Shown here: positions 32,307 to 41,210 of the stretch, in pieces
Numbering within the stretch: the stretch's first letter is position 1
Layout of the letters: the number at the start of each line of letters is the position of its first letter
Origin: Hymenobacter sediminis
GTDB lineage: Bacteria > Bacteroidota > Bacteroidia > Cytophagales > Hymenobacteraceae
Assembly (NCBI RefSeq): GCF_003231285.1
Contig: NZ_QKNS01000001.1
Span: 1,116,001-1,180,000, forward strand
Direction: 5' to 3'
Length of the DNA: 64,000 nt
Made by a program: the position numbers and the translations under genes
Notes under the pieces: generated by a model
The model's database searches: none
Told to the model about the DNA's origin: nothing
The model's input: the letters and a program-made list of their open reading frames with translations, nothing else

Positions 32307-35051
32307 ATGAACCATCTATCCGCAAGCCGAATCGGGCTGGTGACGGCCTTGTCGCTGACCAGCTTTGCCGCTTTTGCTCAGAACGTGAGCGTTACGGGGC
32401 GCGTCACGAATGCCTCCGGGCAGGGTCAGCCCGGGGTAACAGTGCTCGAGCGCGGCACTACCAATGGCACCAGCACCGATGCCGATGGCCGCTACCGTCT
32501 GGATGTAGCGCCTACTGCTACCCTCGTTTTTTCGGCTATCGGCTCTACTACCCAGCAAATTCCGCTGAACGGCCGCACTACTCTTGATGCCCGCCTCACC
32601 GATAACGAGACGGCTCTGAATGAAGTGGTAGTAACTGGCTCGCGGGCCACCGAAGGGCGTTCCAACATCCTGACTACCTCACCCGTCGATGTTATTTCGG
32701 CCCGCGAAATCAAGGCATACGCTCAGACGGACGTTACCCAAATTCTGACGTATATCGCGCCTTCCTTCCAGAGCAGCCGCCAAACCGTAACTGATGGTAC
32801 CGATTTCGTGGACCCTGCTACCTTGCGCGGCTTAGGTCCCGACCAAGTGCTGGTTTTGGTGAATGGCAAGCGTCGCCATACCTCGGCTTTGGTGAACATC
32901 AACGGTACGCCTGGGCGCGGCTCGGTGGGTACCGATATGAACGTAATTCCGCCAGCGGCTATCAAGCGCATCGAGGTATTGCGTGAAGGTGCAGCCGCCC
33001 AGTACGGCTCCGATGCTATTGCCGGCGTCATCAATATTCAGTTGAAGGACGACACTACTGGCGTGTTTGCCAGCAGTACAGTGGGGCAGACGGTGGAAGG
33101 TGATGGTGAACTGGTGCAAGCCGATGCCAATGCCGGATTCGGCCTGGGTCGTCGCGGATTCCTGAACGTGAGCGGACAGTTTAGCAACCGCAGTTTTGTG
33201 GACCGCAGCCGCCCCGATACGGCTCCCCTGATTTACCTAGGCAGCGGTGGCACCTACCCCAGCGGCCTCTCCGATCAGCAGAAGCTAGACCTTAAGGCCC
33301 AAGACGACGCGCTGGTAACCGAGCGTGGCTTCAACCGCCGCAATATCCGGGTGGGCAGCTCCGATGTCCGGACCTATGGCGGCTTTGTGAACGGGGCCTA
33401 CACGGTGGCACCTCGTTTAAATATGGAGGTGTATGTAGCGGGGGGGCTTACCCGGCGTACTGGTCGGGCTGGGGCGCTGTACCGCCTACCTAACCAAGCC
33501 ACCCAGAGCGACCTGACCATTTACCCCAACGGCTACCTGCCCTTCATCAATAGCACGGTGGATGATGCCTCGCTGATTACCGGCATCCGGGGCACAGTGC
33601 TGGGCTTTGCGGCTGATCTGAGCAACACTTACGGCCGCAACAGCCTGCGCTACGACGTCACGAACACCTTAAATGCTTCCCTACCCCAAGGTACTAGCCC
33701 AACCGAATTCTACGCTGGCACGCTGATTTTCCAGCAAAACACCGTGAACCTGGGCTTTTCGCGCAAATTCACTAGCGTACCCGCCCTGAGCACCCTGAAC
33801 GTGGCATTTGGGGGGGAGTTCCGGACCGATATGTTCGAGATTGAAGCTGGCGAAGAAGGCTCCTATGCTGCTGGTAACCGTACAGTAAACGGAGCCCGCG
33901 CCGCCTTTGGGGCTCAGGGGTTTCCTGGATACAAGCCCCAGGATGCCACTGACCGCAGCCGCACTAATGTGGCCGGCTACCTCGATTTGGAGAGTGACAT
34001 CACCGAAAAGCTACTCGTAAGCGTGGCGGGCCGGGCTGAGCGCTACTCTGACTTTGGCTCTAACTTCAGCGGTAAGCTGGCCGCGCGCTACAGCATCCTG
34101 CCCGACTTGGCCGTGCGCGGTAACTTGGGCAACGGCTTCCGTGCGCCTTCGTTGCAGCAACGTTACTTCACCAACTCCAGCACCCAATTTACCAGCGGTG
34201 AGCTACGCGAGGTGCTGACTACCAACAACGACGACCCCCTGACCCGTGCCTTCGGTATAGGCCCTCTGAAGCAGGAGAAGTCAAAGAACTACAGCTTAGG
34301 CCTCACGGCGCGGATGCTCAAAACGATTACCCTGACGGTAGACGCTTACCAGATTGACATCAAAGACCGGATTGTGCTCAGCAGCCAGTTCAACCGCGGC
34401 AACGCGGACGTGAATACTATTCTGGGCACGCTGCCGGTGCAGGGCATCCAGTTTTTTGCCAATGCCGTGGATACCCGCACCCGCGGTATTGATATCGTGG
34501 CCAACGAGCGGCTACAGCTAAGCGCCGACAGCCGCCTGACCCTGACGGCCGCCGCCAACTTCAATGAAACCACTGTGCGTGGCTTCAACAGTTCGGCTTT
34601 CATTGATGCCAAGCCCAGCTTGCAGAATACTCTCTTCGACCGGGCCCAGCGCGCCCGCCTCGAAAATGGTCAGCCTCGCAGCAAAATCAATCTGAGCGCC
34701 GATTACGGCTATAAAATCTTCAGCGTGAATCTGCGCACAGTGCGGTTTGGAGAGGTGCAAACCAAAGATGCCAACCCCGACCGTTCCTTTATCGACCAGA
34801 CCTTCTCGGCCCGCTGGGTGACGGACTTGGTGCTGAGCGCGCAGGTAATCAAGAACGTGGGCGTAAGCATTGGGGCCAACAACCTCTTCAACGTGTACCC
34901 CGACCGCCTCTATCAGGACCCCAACAACAACCCCAGCAGCCTGAGCTACTCCACCCTTGATGCCACCAACCGGGGCCGCTTCCCCTACAACTCCAACCAG
35001 TTCGGCTACAGCGGCGCCTTCTACTTCGGGCGCGTAAATCTGTCGTTTTAG
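32307..35051 (+). CDS. TonB-dependent outer-membrane receptor
   Basis: The 914-residue product has a signal peptide (MNHLSAS...AAFAQ), an N-terminal CarboxypepD_reg-like domain (VSVTGRVTNASGQGQPGVTVLERGT...), a plug (NEVVVTGSRATEGRSN...VLVNGKRRHTSALVNINGT...RIEVLREGAAAQYGSDAIAGVINIQLK) and a beta barrel ending in the aromatic strand FYFGRVNLSF. No SusD partner is adjacent, so it is more like siderophore or cofactor receptors than SusCD glycan importers. The upstream Cys-ended leader, if real, would suggest a link to sulfur supply. Followed by a strong terminator. Confidence 0.9.
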   Translation: MNHLSASRIGLVTALSLTSFAAFAQNVSVTGRVTNASGQGQPGVTVLERGTTNGTSTDADGRYRLDVAPTATLVFSAIGSTTQQIPLNGRTTLDARLTDNETALNEVVVTGSRATEGRSNILTTSPVDVISAREIKAYAQTDVTQILTYIAPSFQSSRQTVTDGTDFVDPATLRGLGPDQVLVLVNGKRRHTSALVNINGTPGRGSVGTDMNVIPPAAIKRIEVLREGAAAQYGSDAIAGVINIQLKDDTTGVFASSTVGQTVEGDGELVQADANAGFGLGRRGFLNVSGQFSNRSFVDRSRPDTAPLIYLGSGGTYPSGLSDQQKLDLKAQDDALVTERGFNRRNIRVGSSDVRTYGGFVNGAYTVAPRLNMEVYVAGGLTRRTGRAGALYRLPNQATQSDLTIYPNGYLPFINSTVDDASLITGIRGTVLGFAADLSNTYGRNSLRYDVTNTLNASLPQGTSPTEFYAGTLIFQQNTVNLGFSRKFTSVPALSTLNVAFGGEFRTDMFEIEAGEEGSYAAGNRTVNGARAAFGAQGFPGYKPQDATDRSRTNVAGYLDLESDITEKLLVSVAGRAERYSDFGSNFSGKLAARYSILPDLAVRGNLGNGFRAPSLQQRYFTNSSTQFTSGELREVLTTNNDDPLTRAFGIGPLKQEKSKNYSLGLTARMLKTITLTVDAYQIDIKDRIVLSSQFNRGNADVNTILGTLPVQGIQFFANAVDTRTRGIDIVANERLQLSADSRLTLTAAANFNETTVRGFNSSAFIDAKPSLQNTLFDRAQRARLENGQPRSKINLSADYGYKIFSVNLRTVRFGEVQTKDANPDRSFIDQTFSARWVTDLVLSAQVIKNVGVSIGANNLFNVYPDRLYQDPNNNPSSLSYSTLDATNRGRFPYNSNQFGYSGAFYFGRVNLSF

Positions 35052-35098
35052 TTAAAGCAGGTGGCGTAAAGCTTTTGATAAAAGCAGAGCTAAACAGT

Positions 35099-35140
35099 AA
35101 ACAAACGGCCGGCCCAGAAGAGTGGGCCGGCCGTTTGTTT
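35099..35140. terminator. Bidirectional terminator
   Basis: A perfect 18-bp stem (35099-35116 and 35123-35140) with a 6-nt loop, A-rich then T-rich, between the converging TonB receptor and T9SS-cargo genes. Confidence 0.9.
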
Positions 35141-35164
35141 ATCTATCAAGGAGGTAGGAAAAAA

Positions 35165-36595
35165 TTATTCGCGCAGCAGACGAAGTTGCTGTCCATTGGC
35201 GCTGCGGGCTATGTAGAGGCCGGCGGGCAGGGTAGGGCCAGGCTGCCAGGTCACGCTACCATCGGGGCGGCTGGTAAGGTTGGCTACCGTACGACCTAAA
35301 CCGTCGAGTACCGTGATTTTTTGACTACCCTTCTGGCTGAGTTGAAAGCTTACCTGTTCGCGGAAGGGGGTAGGGTAAGCTGGCAGGATAGGACGTTGTT
35401 CTGTGTGAGTGGCTAAAACCTGGCTGGTCACCAGAAATGTGATGACCCGATCTTCTGAGCTAATAGTTGGACATCCATTGTCTGTTACAGATACGGGTAA
35501 GTAGTAGCGGCCTGTTGGTAGATTGGTAGGGACTTGCCACGTCAGGCGAGCTTGGGTTGCTGACACTGTCTGCAATGAAACACCGGGTACGGTGGTAGTA
35601 GCGTCGCTACCGAAACTTAGTGTCTGCCCGGTATCGTCGTCTCGCGCATCAAGAAGAACAGAAACCGTTCTTCCTGGATTTACCAAAATGGCCTTCTCAA
35701 ATGGCTGCGCCGTTGTCCCAACCTGCTGGGCCGTAAAAACTGGGGCGGTATTGCCTCCGGGGCTCACCAGATACGTTATGTCGCGGGTAGTGCTACCGAT
35801 AAACGTCCAAGCCGAAGCAATACGCCGATACTCCTCCACTTTTACCGCAATCACAAAGTTGCCTACCACCAGCGAAAAGGGAGCCGTACTAACCTCACCG
35901 GTGGCCGCATTAAGCTGAAATTGGGAAGGTGTAAAGCCAACAACTGGTTGTGCGCACGCGGTGGTTGGGAGGCCATTCCTAGCATCGCCACCATCTAAAG
36001 GCGTTACTAGTCGGTATACCAGCGAGTCGCCATCCGCATCGAAAGCGCTGAAGCTATGCCGTTGAAGCTGCGAACCCTGAAGGTTGGGAAACTGAGAACT
36101 GATAAATTTAGGAGAAGAATTAATCAGCCCGCTGGTGTTGTCCAGCATAGCTTCAATATACTGGCTCTGAGAGTCAGAACCAGAAATATTGGATATACCC
36201 CTTGTTCTGTTTACTTGGTTTACGCTCAGAATCCAGCGCGCGGGAGGAAGATCTACCTCAACTTCAAACACGACAGCCTCAATGGTACTCGCCTTGGTAC
36301 AGCTAGTGGGGTTTAGAAAAAAGTTGCGGGTTAGAGTTAGTGGCACCAAAAAGCTGCCCGGAGTGCTGCCTGAGCATTCTCCTCGGCCACAAACCAAATT
36401 GGCTGTACGGGTTGAGGCCAGGTCTTGTCCGACCTCCTGATATAATTTAACTGTGACGTGGTACCTATTTGGTGAGCCTGCAACGGGGCTGTAATGAATT
36501 TCCCCACCTCGCACGTGGGAGGCTAGCGCTTGCGTGGTAAACAGCAACATAATACTGGATGCCAGTAACAAGCGAGATAGAAAAGAAATGAGCAT
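35165..36595 (-). CDS. T9SS-sorted surface protein with SHVRGGEI N terminus
   Basis: The 476-residue product has a signal peptide then ASHVRGGEIHY, the opening of a family of large Bacteroidota surface proteins. The body is beta-rich, with cadherin-like FDADGDSLVYRL and TGRYYLPVSVTDNGCPT repeats. The last 75 residues (YPTPFREQVSF...ITVLDGLGRTV...LPAGLYIARS...LLRE) are a type A T9SS sorting domain. It is therefore a probable cargo of the same system served by GldH. The start at 36595 is selected as the signal peptide start. Function is probably adhesion or matrix; not shown. Confidence 0.82.
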   Translation of the reverse strand: MLISFLSRLLLASSIMLLFTTQALASHVRGGEIHYSPVAGSPNRYHVTVKLYQEVGQDLASTRTANLVCGRGECSGSTPGSFLVPLTLTRNFFLNPTSCTKASTIEAVVFEVEVDLPPARWILSVNQVNRTRGISNISGSDSQSQYIEAMLDNTSGLINSSPKFISSQFPNLQGSQLQRHSFSAFDADGDSLVYRLVTPLDGGDARNGLPTTACAQPVVGFTPSQFQLNAATGEVSTAPFSLVVGNFVIAVKVEEYRRIASAWTFIGSTTRDITYLVSPGGNTAPVFTAQQVGTTAQPFEKAILVNPGRTVSVLLDARDDDTGQTLSFGSDATTTVPGVSLQTVSATQARLTWQVPTNLPTGRYYLPVSVTDNGCPTISSEDRVITFLVTSQVLATHTEQRPILPAYPTPFREQVSFQLSQKGSQKITVLDGLGRTVANLTSRPDGSVTWQPGPTLPAGLYIARSANGQQLRLLRE

Positions 36596-36631
36596 AATAG
36601 TAGATAAAAAGTGAGATGATTGGCTATATGA

Positions 36632-36693
36632 TAGCAGTTCCATCTTCTACTACCAGCAGTGCAAACTGTCGGTAGTAGAAGATGGAACTGCTA
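36632..36693. repeat. 23-bp perfect inverted repeat between the OmpA-family and T9SS-cargo genes
   Basis: Arms 36632-36654 and 36671-36693 are exact complements around 16 nt. There is no T-run on either strand, so it is not a typical terminator. It sits 26 nt beyond the stop of the OmpA-family gene in the minus direction and could still end or process that transcript, or be a mobile palindromic repeat. Confidence 0.8.
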
Positions 36694-36718
36694 ATCGTTC
36701 TAATATACTAATTTTCAG

Positions 36719-37726
36719 TTATTGTCCGCTGGCGGTGGAGTTGCTGTCCAGAATTTTGAGCAGCTCGTTGAGTTTGGGCGTCAGAATGATTTCGGTGCGG
36801 CGGTTCAAAGCCTTGTTCTGGGGCGAGTCGTTAGTGGCGACGGGCACGTACTGGGAGCGGCCTGAGGCCGTAATGCGGGCTGGAGCTACCCCACCTACCG
36901 TCAGCAAACGTGCTATTTCGGTGGCACGCAGCACACTCAGGTCCCAGTTGTCTTGCATAGCGCCGGCGGGCCGGCTGAAGGGCACGTTATCGGTGTGGCC
37001 TTCTACTACCACGTTCACATCGGGCTGCTGCTGGAGCACGGCAGCCAACTGCTTAAGCGCCTCCTGACCCTTGGGGTCCACCTTGGTAGAACCCGACTTG
37101 AACAGGAGCTGCTCCGATAAGGACACGTATACCTTGCCATCCTTCATCTTTACCTGCAAGTCGGTGCCCTGGAAACCACGTAGGGCATTGCTCACGCTGG
37201 CTTTGAGGTCGTCCACGGCCTTGTCTTTCTCAGCCAAAGCTTTCTGCAGCTCGGCCAGCTTAGCTTCGCGAGTTCTCAAGTCGGCATTCAGCTTGTCGAT
37301 GTCGGTGCGGCTTTTCTTGAGGTTCGTTTCCAGCTCGCCTAGCTCGGCCTCGCGGCGGGCCAGGTCTTTGGCTACCTTATTATAGTCGGCCGACTTATCG
37401 GCCATGGCGCGGTCGGAGTTTTTAAGCAGCTTGTCGTAGGAGTCCGTAAGCTGCGCATTGAGCTGCTGCATGCGGCGCAGGCTGCGGCCAGTTTCCGTGG
37501 AGTCGTCGATAAGCCTGCGGGTGTCGAGGCGGAGTTGAGCCAACTCATCCGAAGCCTTTTTCAGCTCCGCTACGGCTTGGCGCTGTTGGCGCTCTAAATC
37601 GGTTTTGGCTTGTTCAGTAGCCGTTTGGCGGGCTTTCAGGTCATCGTATTTCTTGGAAGCCACGCAGCTTGGCAGAGCAGAAGAGGCGAGAAGCGCGACA
37701 ACCGCGAGAGTAGGAAAGTTTTTCAC
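36719..37726 (-). CDS. OmpA/MotB-family lipoprotein with coiled coil
   Basis: The 335-residue protein starts at GTG 37726 with a lipoprotein signal (lipobox LPSC at about residue 21). Residues 25-190 form a long heptad coiled coil (ARREAELGELETNLKKSRTDIDKLNADL and similar). The C-terminal OmpA domain has LLFKSGSTKVDPKGQEAL, VVVEGHTDNVPF and NKALNRRTEIILTP. The DNWDLSVLRATEIAR block is the MotB-like variant. It would be anchored in a membrane by its lipid and bind peptidoglycan by the OmpA domain, bridging envelope layers. Confidence 0.88.
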   Translation of the reverse strand: MKNFPTLAVVALLASSALPSCVASKKYDDLKARQTATEQAKTDLERQQRQAVAELKKASDELAQLRLDTRRLIDDSTETGRSLRRMQQLNAQLTDSYDKLLKNSDRAMADKSADYNKVAKDLARREAELGELETNLKKSRTDIDKLNADLRTREAKLAELQKALAEKDKAVDDLKASVSNALRGFQGTDLQVKMKDGKVYVSLSEQLLFKSGSTKVDPKGQEALKQLAAVLQQQPDVNVVVEGHTDNVPFSRPAGAMQDNWDLSVLRATEIARLLTVGGVAPARITASGRSQYVPVATNDSPQNKALNRRTEIILTPKLNELLKILDSNSTASGQ

Positions 37727-38160
37727 AAAAAGAACCTGTTGGAGTGCAAGTCTAGGCAGGAAAGCGTCACGGATGGGCTTCCCCGCGGCAAGGTAGGGTA
37801 CTCCGGCGGGAAGTGCTACCCCTTGCTGCTGGCCAGAGTGGCTGCCTGGTTAAGGTTCGTGGCCGGAGAAGGGGTAGCAAGCGCGGTATTCCAGATCTAA
37901 ATGGGTTAGTAAGCCTGGAATATGTTTTCGGGAGGCCAGGGAAAGGAAGAAACCGATATTGGGTGCGTTTGAGGGGGTAGGACAGCCAGAAGGGCAAGCG
38001 GCGTTGGTTCCTGCTTCTCACAACAACTCACGAAATCAGTCCTACACTAAATCACAATTTCCACATCTGGCTTAACTTGCACCACGGAAGCCGCTGCCGC
38101 CCGCCCGTAGCGCCCGCACCTACTTCCCCCTCTCTCACCGACTCAAGCATCGCATCTTAT
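37727..38160. other. Divergent intergenic region, no gene recognised
   Basis: A 434-nt gap between divergent genes. It contains an inverted repeat GCTACCCCTT (37815-37824) with AAGGGGTAGC (37869-37878), both variants of the octamer frequent in this genome. The AT-rich stretch 38020-38070 probably carries the accD promoter, but no exact box is visible. Confidence 0.4.
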
Positions 38161-39048
38161 ATGTCTTCCTGGTTTAAGCGCAAAGAAAAAGGCATCGTCA
38201 CGCCCACGGAACAGAAGAAGGAAACCCCCGATGGCCTGTGGTACAAGTGCCCCGAGTGCAAAACCGTGGCTACTATGGCCGAGCACAAGCGCCTGCTTTC
38301 TACCTGCGGCAACTGCGGCCACCACGACCGGATTGATGCCGGAGAATATTTCGATTTTCTGTTTGACAACCACGAGTACCAGGAGTTGGACGCCGATATG
38401 CGCTCCGCTGACCCGCTGAACTTCGTGGATACAAAGGCCTACCCCCAGCGCGTGGCCGCAACCGAGAAAAGCACCGGCCTGAAAGATGCTGTACGCTCGG
38501 CCCACGGCCAGATGAACGGCCTAGGGCTGGTAGTAGCTGCCATGGATTTCAAGTTTATTGGGGGCTCTATGGGCTCAGTAGTGGGTGAGAAAATTGCCCG
38601 CGCCATTGATTATGCTCGTCAGAATCGGCTGCCTTTCCTCATGATTTCGCGCTCTGGTGGGGCCCGCATGATGGAAGCTGGTTTCTCCCTAATGCAAATG
38701 GCTAAAACTTCGGCCAAGCTGGCGCTGCTTTCCGAGGCTGGTATTCCCTATATTTCTCTGCTGACCGACCCAACCACGGGCGGCGTAACGGCCTCCTTTG
38801 CCATGCTAGGCGACTTCAATATTGCGGAGCCGGGCGCCCTGATTGGCTTTGCTGGCCCCCGCGTGATTAAGGAAACCATTGGCAAGGACCTGCCTAAGGG
38901 TTTCCAGAGCGCAGAGTTCGTGTTAGAGCACGGCTTCCTTGACTTCATCGTGGACCGCAAAGAACTTAAGCATAAGCTCACCGATTTGCTGACTATGCTT
39001 AAGCCTATTGAAGTGCCTGCTGCTGAGTCAGCTGCACTCGTACGATAG
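38161..39048 (+). CDS. accD: Acetyl-CoA carboxylase carboxyltransferase subunit beta
   Basis: The 295-residue protein has the N-terminal zinc ribbon (KCPEC...TCGNC) and the carboxyltransferase core ([50 protein letters not shown]). With AccA it transfers the carboxyl group from biotin to acetyl-CoA, giving malonyl-CoA for fatty-acid synthesis. The ATG at 38161 gives the standard [12 protein letters not shown] start; the longer upstream frame is not conserved-looking. It is followed by a clear terminator, so it is monocistronic here. Confidence 0.96.
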   Translation: MSSWFKRKEKGIVTPTEQKKETPDGLWYKCPECKTVATMAEHKRLLSTCGNCGHHDRIDAGEYFDFLFDNHEYQELDADMRSADPLNFVDTKAYPQRVAATEKSTGLKDAVRSAHGQMNGLGLVVAAMDFKFIGGSMGSVVGEKIARAIDYARQNRLPFLMISRSGGARMMEAGFSLMQMAKTSAKLALLSEAGIPYISLLTDPTTGGVTASFAMLGDFNIAEPGALIGFAGPRVIKETIGKDLPKGFQSAEFVLEHGFLDFIVDRKELKHKLTDLLTMLKPIEVPAAESAALVR

Positions 39049-39101
39049 GTACTGCTCAGTTATTGTTTCCGGCTTTTGCCGTTTTCGGCAAGCTTTTTGG
39101 G

Positions 39102-39148
39102 AAAAGCCCGTTATCAGCCTAATCGAGGCTGGTAGCGGGCTTTTTCTT
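39102..39148 (+). terminator. Terminator of accD
   Basis: A 19-nt left arm (39102-39120) pairs with 39126-39144 with one mismatch and runs into TTTTTCTT. Confidence 0.88.
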
Positions 39149-39195
39149 GTCCCGATGCGCACCGATTCAATGTCCTCGTAGTATAGAAGCTAATC

Positions 39196-39203
39196 TATAT
39201 TTG
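39196..39203 (+). promoter_or_regulatory. -7 promoter box of the first glycine-zipper OmpA gene
   Basis: TATATTTG is an exact TAnnTTTG match, 76 nt upstream of the ATG at 39280. Confidence 0.45.
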
Positions 39204-39279
39204 CAGAACATTTTCGGTTCAACCCAAGTAAGAATCAAACACTCAACCTAGTCTTTCCCTTCACCCAAGTTCCTTGATT

Positions 39280-40017
39280 ATGACTTCTCGTAATTCGATT
39301 CTCACGCTGCTGATGGCCCTGGTGCTGTTCATGAGCTCTTGTGCTACTACCCGCAACCCCAACATTCCGGAAGCTGATACCAACGGCACCGGCCCGCGCA
39401 AAACGGGCATGAGCAAAACTGCAAAAGGCGGCCTACTGGGCGCCGGCGGTGGCGCTGTGGTTGGTGGCGTACTGGGCCGCGTTATCGGTGGCAAATCGGG
39501 CACGGCGGCTGGTGCTATTATTGGTGCAGCAGTAGGTGGCACCGGTGGAGCCCTGATTGGCCGTAAAATGGACAAGCAGGCCGAAGAACTGCAGCGTGAC
39601 ATGCAAAACGCCCGAGTAGAGCGGGTAGGCGAAGGCATCAAGATTACCTTCGACTCAGGCATTCTGTTTGATACCAACAAGAGCGACCTGCGGCCGGCTT
39701 CCATGACGGAGATTCAGAAAATGGCCGAAGTCCTGAAGAAGTACCCCGACACCAACGTGCTGGTAGAAGGTCACACTGATAACACCGGTTCTGATGCCAT
39801 CAACCAGCCTTTGTCGGAGCGTCGGGCCCAAGCTGTGGCTAACTACACCCAGCAGCAGGGTGTTGATGCAGCTCGTATCACGAGCAAAGGTTACGGTTCC
39901 AGCCAGCCCATTGCTGACAACACCACGGCTGCAGGCAAGCAGGCCAACCGCCGCGTAGAAATTGCCATCTTCGCCAATGAAAAGATGAAGAAGGCTGCCG
40001 AGAACGGCACGCTGTAA
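39280..40017 (+). CDS. OmpA-family lipoprotein with glycine-zipper domain
   Basis: The 245-residue product starts with a lipoprotein signal (FMSSCATT). A glycine-zipper stretch follows (GGLLGAGGGAVVGGVLGRVIGGKSG...GAIIGAAVGGTGGALIG), then an OmpA domain (ITFDSGILFDTNKSDLRP, NVLVEGHTDNTGSD, GKQANRRVEIAIFANE). It should be lipid-anchored and bind peptidoglycan. It is very similar to the next gene, so the pair arose by tandem duplication. The in-frame TTG at 39274 is rejected in favour of the ATG. Confidence 0.9.
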   Translation: MTSRNSILTLLMALVLFMSSCATTRNPNIPEADTNGTGPRKTGMSKTAKGGLLGAGGGAVVGGVLGRVIGGKSGTAAGAIIGAAVGGTGGALIGRKMDKQAEELQRDMQNARVERVGEGIKITFDSGILFDTNKSDLRPASMTEIQKMAEVLKKYPDTNVLVEGHTDNTGSDAINQPLSERRAQAVANYTQQQGVDAARITSKGYGSSQPIADNTTAAGKQANRRVEIAIFANEKMKKAAENGTL

Positions 40018-40037
40018 ACTTCCTTTTTTTAGTAGTT

Positions 40038-40075
40038 AAAAAAGCCGCTTCCTTCGGGAGCGGCTTTTTTGTTTT
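40038..40075 (+). terminator. Terminator after the first OmpA paralog
   Basis: AAAAAAGCCGCT (40038-40049) pairs with AGCGGCTTTTTT (40059-40070), then TGTTTTC. Confidence 0.9.
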
Positions 40076-40312
40076 CAGAAAGGCTAACGGGAGTGGGTAA
40101 AAAGGATTTTTACGGGTTAGGCAACTGAAGAAGGGGTAGGGAAAATCATTGGTTTTGAAGAAGTTCAGGCGCCTCCTGTCGCTGCTACAATCGGAGCTCG
40201 GCGTGGGGTAGTTGTGGTTTTAAACAATTTTCTGGCCTTGGCTGCGTTTTTGGCAAGGTGGTTGCAATTCCAGGATTTACGGAGGAGGTGTTCGAATGAA
40301 AGTTGTACCGAA

Positions 40313-40320
40313 TACCTTTG
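40313..40320 (+). promoter_or_regulatory. -7 promoter box of the second OmpA paralog
   Basis: TACCTTTG, exact consensus, 51 nt upstream of the ATG. The 354-nt gap 40018-40371 also has a short hairpin GTAAAAA/TTTTTAC at 40097-40113; nothing else is apparent. Confidence 0.5.
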
Positions 40321-40371
40321 CTGCCAAACTTCACTGCTTATTTACACCACTACACTTTAACTTCTGAAATC

Positions 40372-41076
40372 ATGAAAAATCTTCGTTCCCTGTTTGCTTT
40401 GCTGCTGGCAGTACTGCTGCTGGGTACTAGCAGCGCCAAGGCTCAAACTACTACCACGAAAAAGCCGTGGAGCAAAACCGCTAAAGGCGGTGTTATCGGT
40501 GGTTTGGGCGGGGCTGCGGGCGGTGCCGTACTGGGCCGCATCATCGGCGGTAAGTCGGGCACGGCTAAAGGTGCTATCATAGGAGCCGCCGTGGGCGGTG
40601 CTGGTGGAGCTCTCATTGGCCGCCGCATGGACAAGCAAGCTGCTGAGCTGCAGAAAGAAATGTCGGGCGCCAAAGTAGAGCGCGTGGGCGAGGGTATCAA
40701 AATCACCTTCGACTCGGGTCTGCTGTTCGCCAAAAACTCGTCGTCTCTGACGGCTTCGGCTCAGGAAAACATCAAAGACTTGGCGAAGACCCTCATCAAG
40801 TACGGTGACACCAACGTTATCGTGGAAGGCCACACTGACAACACCGGCACCGATGCCATCAACGACCCGCTCTCGCAGCGCCGCGCCCAGGCTGTGGCTA
40901 ATTACACCCAGCAGCAAGGCGTAGATGCTTCGCGCTTCACGGTATCAGGCTACGGCTCCAAACAGCCGGTTGCTGATAACTCAACGGAAGCTGGTCGTCA
41001 GGCCAACCGCCGCGTGGAAGTGGCCATTTTCGCTAACGAAAAGCTGAAGAAAGCTGCTGAAAAAGGCACCATCTAA
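40372..41076 (+). CDS. OmpA-family protein with glycine zipper, non-lipidated paralog
   Basis: The 234-residue paralog shares with its neighbour the WSKTAKGG...GRIIGGKSGTAKGAIIGAAVGG zipper and an OmpA domain (ITFDSGLLFAKNSSSLTA, IVEGHTDNTGTD, GRQANRRVEVAIFANE). Its signal (MKNLRSLFALLLAVLLLGTSSAKAQ) ends in a signal peptidase I site and has no lipobox Cys. It is therefore released into the periplasm or inserted through the zipper rather than lipid-anchored. The two genes have separate promoters and terminators, so they may be expressed under different conditions. Confidence 0.9.
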   Translation: MKNLRSLFALLLAVLLLGTSSAKAQTTTTKKPWSKTAKGGVIGGLGGAAGGAVLGRIIGGKSGTAKGAIIGAAVGGAGGALIGRRMDKQAAELQKEMSGAKVERVGEGIKITFDSGLLFAKNSSSLTASAQENIKDLAKTLIKYGDTNVIVEGHTDNTGTDAINDPLSQRRAQAVANYTQQQGVDASRFTVSGYGSKQPVADNSTEAGRQANRRVEVAIFANEKLKKAAEKGTI

Positions 41077-41100
41077 GCCTCCAGCAATTTGCAAGCACCA

Positions 41101-41140
41101 AACCCGGTGGCTCCATAGTAGGGCCACCGGGTTTTTTTGT
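41101..41140 (+). terminator. Terminator of the second OmpA paralog
   Basis: AACCCGGTGGC (41101-41111) pairs with GCCACCGGGTT (41123-41133), followed by a run of T. Confidence 0.88.
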
Positions 41141-41210
41141 TGATATAGGTCAGAGCGGGAAGCAACGCCAGAGGCGCAACCTGCCGCTCGGCTCGGCGGT
41201 ACAACAGGTT

